Assembly (NCBI GenBank): GCA_033064195.1
Contig: JARBJD010000217.1
Coordinates: 1-64,000 of the forward strand
Direction of reading: 5' to 3'
Source: Blattamonas nauphoetae
Taxonomy: Eukaryota; Preaxostyla; Oxymonadida
DNA length: 64,000 nucleotides
Below the pieces are notes generated by a model. It did not search any database. It was not told where the DNA came from and saw only the letters and a program-made list of their open reading frames with translations. Shown in pieces: positions 60,544 to 64,000 of this stretch (the stretch's first letter is position 1; every line of letters starts with the position of its first letter). The position numbers and the translations under genes were made by a program.

Positions 60544-62551
60544 ATGGGAGCCGGTGGATCCGTTCTTCAGTATGCCCCTGAAGTTCCAAAACCGAAAGAC
60601 AGTTCATGGGATTCCTACATCAAACAATGTTCGATAAATTACGAGAAAGATTTGCAGACTCGCTTTCAGGAGAATTGTAAGGGTAAGGTGGTCGCATGGA
60701 CCGGATATGCAACGGAGATCCGTCCAGATTCAGTTAACGTCCTGATGGATCCTACAGAAGCAGTTTATACCAGTTCAGAAATCACTCTCCGATTTTCACC
60801 ATCGGTTCGGGAGATGTATGGTAAATCCATCGTTTATCGACAACAATTCGCGTTTGTTGGGAGGATTGAAGCTCTTGGTGTGTATTTTTCATATTTTCTT
60901 CATATATATTCCAGGAAACAAGGCTAACCACATCCTCATCGCAGAAGATCCGACAGATTTGACAAACGTGGATGAATCCTTCACCTGGCTCGCCTTTCTT
61001 AAAACGTACGGTGTTTGGGCTCAGCGACGTGCGGATAAATGCTTTGCCAACTTTTGGAGGAACAAAGTTTCTGAATATCAAGGAACACTGCTCACCACGT
61101 TTTCCGACGAAATCCACGGACATATGTATCGCTCAGCCATGTTCCAGCCAGACTTTACGATGGGAGAGGCTGCTGAACCTGCCCAACTTCGCGTTTTCTC
61201 ATCGTCACATCTTCTCCAGGCGTGTCTCGACTGGGACCAAAACTCAAGAATCCACGTCACGGTAAGCTTCCGTTCGCGTGGCCGACATCACGTTTTGGAT
61301 GTTCATGATGTCACACTCGCTAACCCTGCCCAACAATTGACAACCAAAGGCCTTGAACGAGGTGCCCGTGCTTTTCTGTCTCGTGGACTTTCCAGTGCTG
61401 CCCTTGGTTTAGATGCTGTCATTCGAACCTTCCTTGGCGATGAGAGGCCAAACGCACAGGAACGAAGTGAAACCGACACGGACTCAATCAGCGATTCTGA
61501 AATAGGGAGTCAATCTTCATCATATCGCATCGACGGGTCAACCAGCATCAGCTACTCTCGACCTGTCTCGCTAACAGGAAGTCTTGGAAAGGAACCGGAA
61601 GATCAAATTGAACGGACGACATCATCAAACTCCCTCTTCGAAGCAAAGGCGGGAATAAGCAATTCAACCCAGATACTCCTCGGAAAAGATGAAATGCCAT
61701 ATGTTGTCCCGTGTTCACCGCAAAATCAATCCAACTTCGACAAATCTCCACAACTTCAAACACCTCCCACAACTCCTTTTGCAACAACCCCCATTCACAT
61801 CCATACAATTCCTCCATTGGGTTCTGATTTTCCGACGATTCATCAACTCTCAATCGCACAACACTTCGGTGGAATCACCTCCAAAATCCACTCCCATCCC
61901 ATCCATCCCGCTCCTCCTCTCCCGCCACAAGCCACGACATACACCTTTCCTCTCACCCCACCCTTCCTTCACCCCGTTTCTCCTCATCAGAGTCCACCTG
62001 GGCCAGCTCTATCAATCCCGCCGGCTCTGTATGGGTCAGAACGACAGGAAAACAGTCCAAACACAAATAACACGAATCAAACGGTACGCATTCCAAGTGC
62101 AACTGTTGTTCCTGCTCCTCCGCCTTCTGTCCATCCAACAGTACACATCGCCACACCCTTCACCGTTCCGATCTCTACTCCTCCAACTCCGATGCCATCA
62201 TCCACCTTTTCCTCACCTCACACCACACGCCTCTTTACTCGACCTCCTCGAGTCCCTCCAGCCTCAAAGCCAACCCCATCTGACCCATCACAAAGAAACT
62301 ACATCTCCTCCTCGTCGTCAGGACGTCCACTTCGTCTTTCATCGCAACACAGCACAGGCCAGTCGAATAACAAACAGTCTTTCGAACCGTTGATTCAGAT
62401 GGACGATCCTACGCTTCCGACGGACGTTGATTTTTCGTTTTCTGACGATGCGTTTGATCTAATGGGCGATTCGGGCAGAATGTCATGTATTCCCACGCCC
62501 ACTGCTCAGGTTCCGTCGATTCCGTTGGATATCTCATTTTCGTGGGATTGA
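60544..62551 (+). CDS. Protein with candidate N-myristoylation site and Pro-rich C-terminus
   Basis: Exon 1 starts at ATG 60544 with MGAGGS, a good N-myristoylation signal (Gly2, Ser6), so the protein may sit on a membrane. A 37-bp intron (60878-60914, GTGTGT...TTCCAG) joins RIEALG to NKANHILIAEDPTD. The N-terminal 280 residues look like a folded domain (VVAWTGYATEIRPDSV, FAFVGRIEALGNKANHILI, HVTVSFRSRGRHHVLDVHDV) that I do not recognise. From about residue 300 on it is Ser/Pro/Thr-rich and probably disordered, with short acidic-hydrophobic ends (VDFSFSDDAFDLMGDSG) that look like binding motifs. Total is about 655 aa. Confidence 0.7.
60878..60914 (+). other. 37-bp intron
   Basis: GTGTGT...TTCCAG; the frame is restored after splicing, giving EALGNKANHILIAED. 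Confidence 0.8.
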
Positions 62552-62766
62552 GTGTGTTTCGTGGTTGAGTTGATATCTCATCAAAAGTCACTTTTTTCTG
62601 GTTATTGACCACACGCTGTTCATTTTATACCTTTGCTAATCTTCATTCGACATTTTTCTTCTTTTGCTGTGTGTCAAATCTCCATCTTGGTTTTGATCGT
62701 TTTCTGAATCGGTGATCGAGAAATCGAAACCACAAGAAAGATTTCAGGACTCCACATTCTATCAAA

Positions 62767-64000
62767 ATGTTGTCAAACCCTGGTTCATCATCTTTCTCTG
62801 TCCAACAATCCTCCACATCAAGTTCAGTAGACCTTTCTCTTTTCATTTGTTCATTCTCCTTTGGATTGTTCAGAATCAACAATCATCGACTCCGAACGAA
62901 TGGTTGGAAAAAGTGGAGTCATTGAAAACAGAATCCGATGAAAACAAAGTTCGCCAGTCGCAGGAAATGGTGAATGCCTGCTTGGAGGGTCTGAATAGCC
63001 AACTTTTGGAACACCAATTTTCACATCATCTTTTCCATTATCTCCTCGTTTCTTTATTTTTCTTCATTCTCTAAATTCATTCTTGCTTTATTATTGAACA
63101 GATTGTGGGCACAAGAAAGGAACGGTACATAAACTGATGGAAGCTCGTATTCTCCCGATTCTTGCACTTGAACTTCGAAACACAGAATCTCGGGAAGTGC
63201 GGGTATGTCCTTTCCTGTGTTAGGACATTGAGACTGGATCTCTTCGAAGATACCATTTTTTGTTTCATTGGATTTATTCTTGAGATCCAGCGCCTCATCC
63301 CACGCCGGCTCTTATCTCCCTTCAACGACGCTCTTCCTTGTTTCCTTATCCCCTCTCTCCTTTTTCTTCCTCATTATGCCATGCTCTTTCTGTTTCAATG
63401 TGATTAGATTGGATTCCAAGCACTTTTCGACATCATCCTTCTCGTTCTCTCAGAAAATGGAGCAACGTCACTTTCGAAACACTTCCCAACTCTCCTTGCT
63501 CTTTCACAGGTCTTCTTTTCATTTTATCATCTTTTTCCACAAAATATTTTCTCTTTTCCTGCCTTTTTTTCTGATTTCGTCATTTTGGGGATAGAACACG
63601 AATGTTCGGATTGCCGAGCCAGTGATTGAGACCATCGGGTGTGCTTCGTTGTTACTCTTCACCGTCGTCTTCTCTTCCCTCTCTCCATTCTTCTCACCCA
63701 GACTCATCACCCATAATCTGTCGTCGCGTGCAGAAGTGGACGAGTTCCTTCGGAGTGGGATTCTGGAGTGGCTGGTAAATGCAGTGCGGACACACCCAGA
63801 CGGACAAGTTCGACAGGCGATTGTGGTTGGACTTGGCGAGATTGGGTTTGGGCTGAAGAAGGCAGTCGTGCGAGAGAAGGGAGGAGACGAGGGATGGAAG
63901 AGAGAAGAGAAGAAGAGCGAGAAGGAAGCGGCTGCGAGTAGTGTGGATGAACAAGGAAGGAGAGATAGACAAGCAGGTCGTTGGATGTTGGGAGGAAGTG
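62767..64000 (+). CDS. Multi-exon HEAT/ARM-like gene, 5' part (runs off window)
   Basis: The ATG at 62767 gives MLSNPGSSSFSVQQSSTSSS. Likely introns are 62827-62873 (47 bp), about 62989-63101 (113 bp), about 63203-63407 and 63510-63594 (85 bp), all GT-AG and phase-consistent. Exons encode EWLEKVESLKTESDENKVRQ, GHKKGTVHKLMEARILPILA, IGFQALFDIILLVLSENGA, and from 63595 NTNVRIAEPVIETIGCASLL with SGILEWLVNAVRTHPDGQVR. Repeated helices with ILPIL and LLALSQ ends suggest HEAT or ARM repeats. The long intron at 63203-63407 may hide another exon. Open at the window end. No family name can be given. Confidence 0.6.

Noticed and set aside
1-64000. Alternative genetic code as used by some oxymonads
   Set aside because: Giant frames of more than 2600 codons end at normal stops, and no in-frame TAA/TAG recurs inside conserved domains.

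Overview
The window looks like a nuclear contig of an anaerobic oxymonad flagellate (Preaxostyla), most likely Blattamonas or a close relative. This is inference from three things. There is a hugely expanded ARM-like family with phrases such as VFRSLVATVKFQPAFD and VLVPSEKYIWHLC, which I recall from Blattamonas. There are giant beta-helix surface proteins, one with a C-terminal pseudokinase. And several genes carry very short GT-AG introns (31-113 bp). The standard genetic code fits. I recognised no rRNA, tRNA or CRISPR array.

Layout. Positions 1-3.8 kb are an AT-rich block of small minus-strand ORFs that share a start-site motif; it may be a decaying virus-like or other mobile element. Positions 3944-9219 are a complete-ended hAT DNA transposon (8-bp target duplication GTCAGCCA, 13-bp terminal inverted repeats, TTGGACA subterminal repeats) with a transposase and a second, unrecognised ORF. 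Positions 9.4-16.2 kb hold a beta-helix/TM/pseudokinase gene with two frame breaks. Positions 17-24.8 kb hold a giant single-exon type I membrane protein (gene C).

Positions about 25.0-59.6 kb form a very large interrupted palindrome (inverted duplication, coordinate sum about 84,610-84,635). Each arm carries, from outside in, a Cys-rich secreted protein, an acidic-tailed helical protein, a SPRY-like protein, unexplained near-identical sequence, and a 2618-aa giant membrane protein (gene A on +, gene B on -). The left Cys-rich copy is cut at the palindrome border. The centre (39-46 kb) is a scrapyard of ARM-like and HECT fragments, two whole ARM-like genes, and a PB1-domain gene. The PB1 gene is interrupted by a 644-bp element with terminal inverted repeats, whose removal by excision or by GT-AG splicing restores the frame. 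This introner-like insertion is the most unusual single item I see.

Positions 60.5-62.6 kb encode a protein with a candidate N-myristoylation site, and 62.8-64.0 kb starts a multi-exon HEAT/ARM-like gene that runs off the window.

How it fits together (inference): genes A, B and C look like surface adhesin- or receptor-like proteins built from an N-terminal beta-helix, about a dozen Ig/IPT-like repeats, a second beta-helix-like segment, one membrane helix and a short tail. Blocks of sequence are shared unevenly among the three copies, as expected from ectopic gene conversion, which the palindrome would favour.
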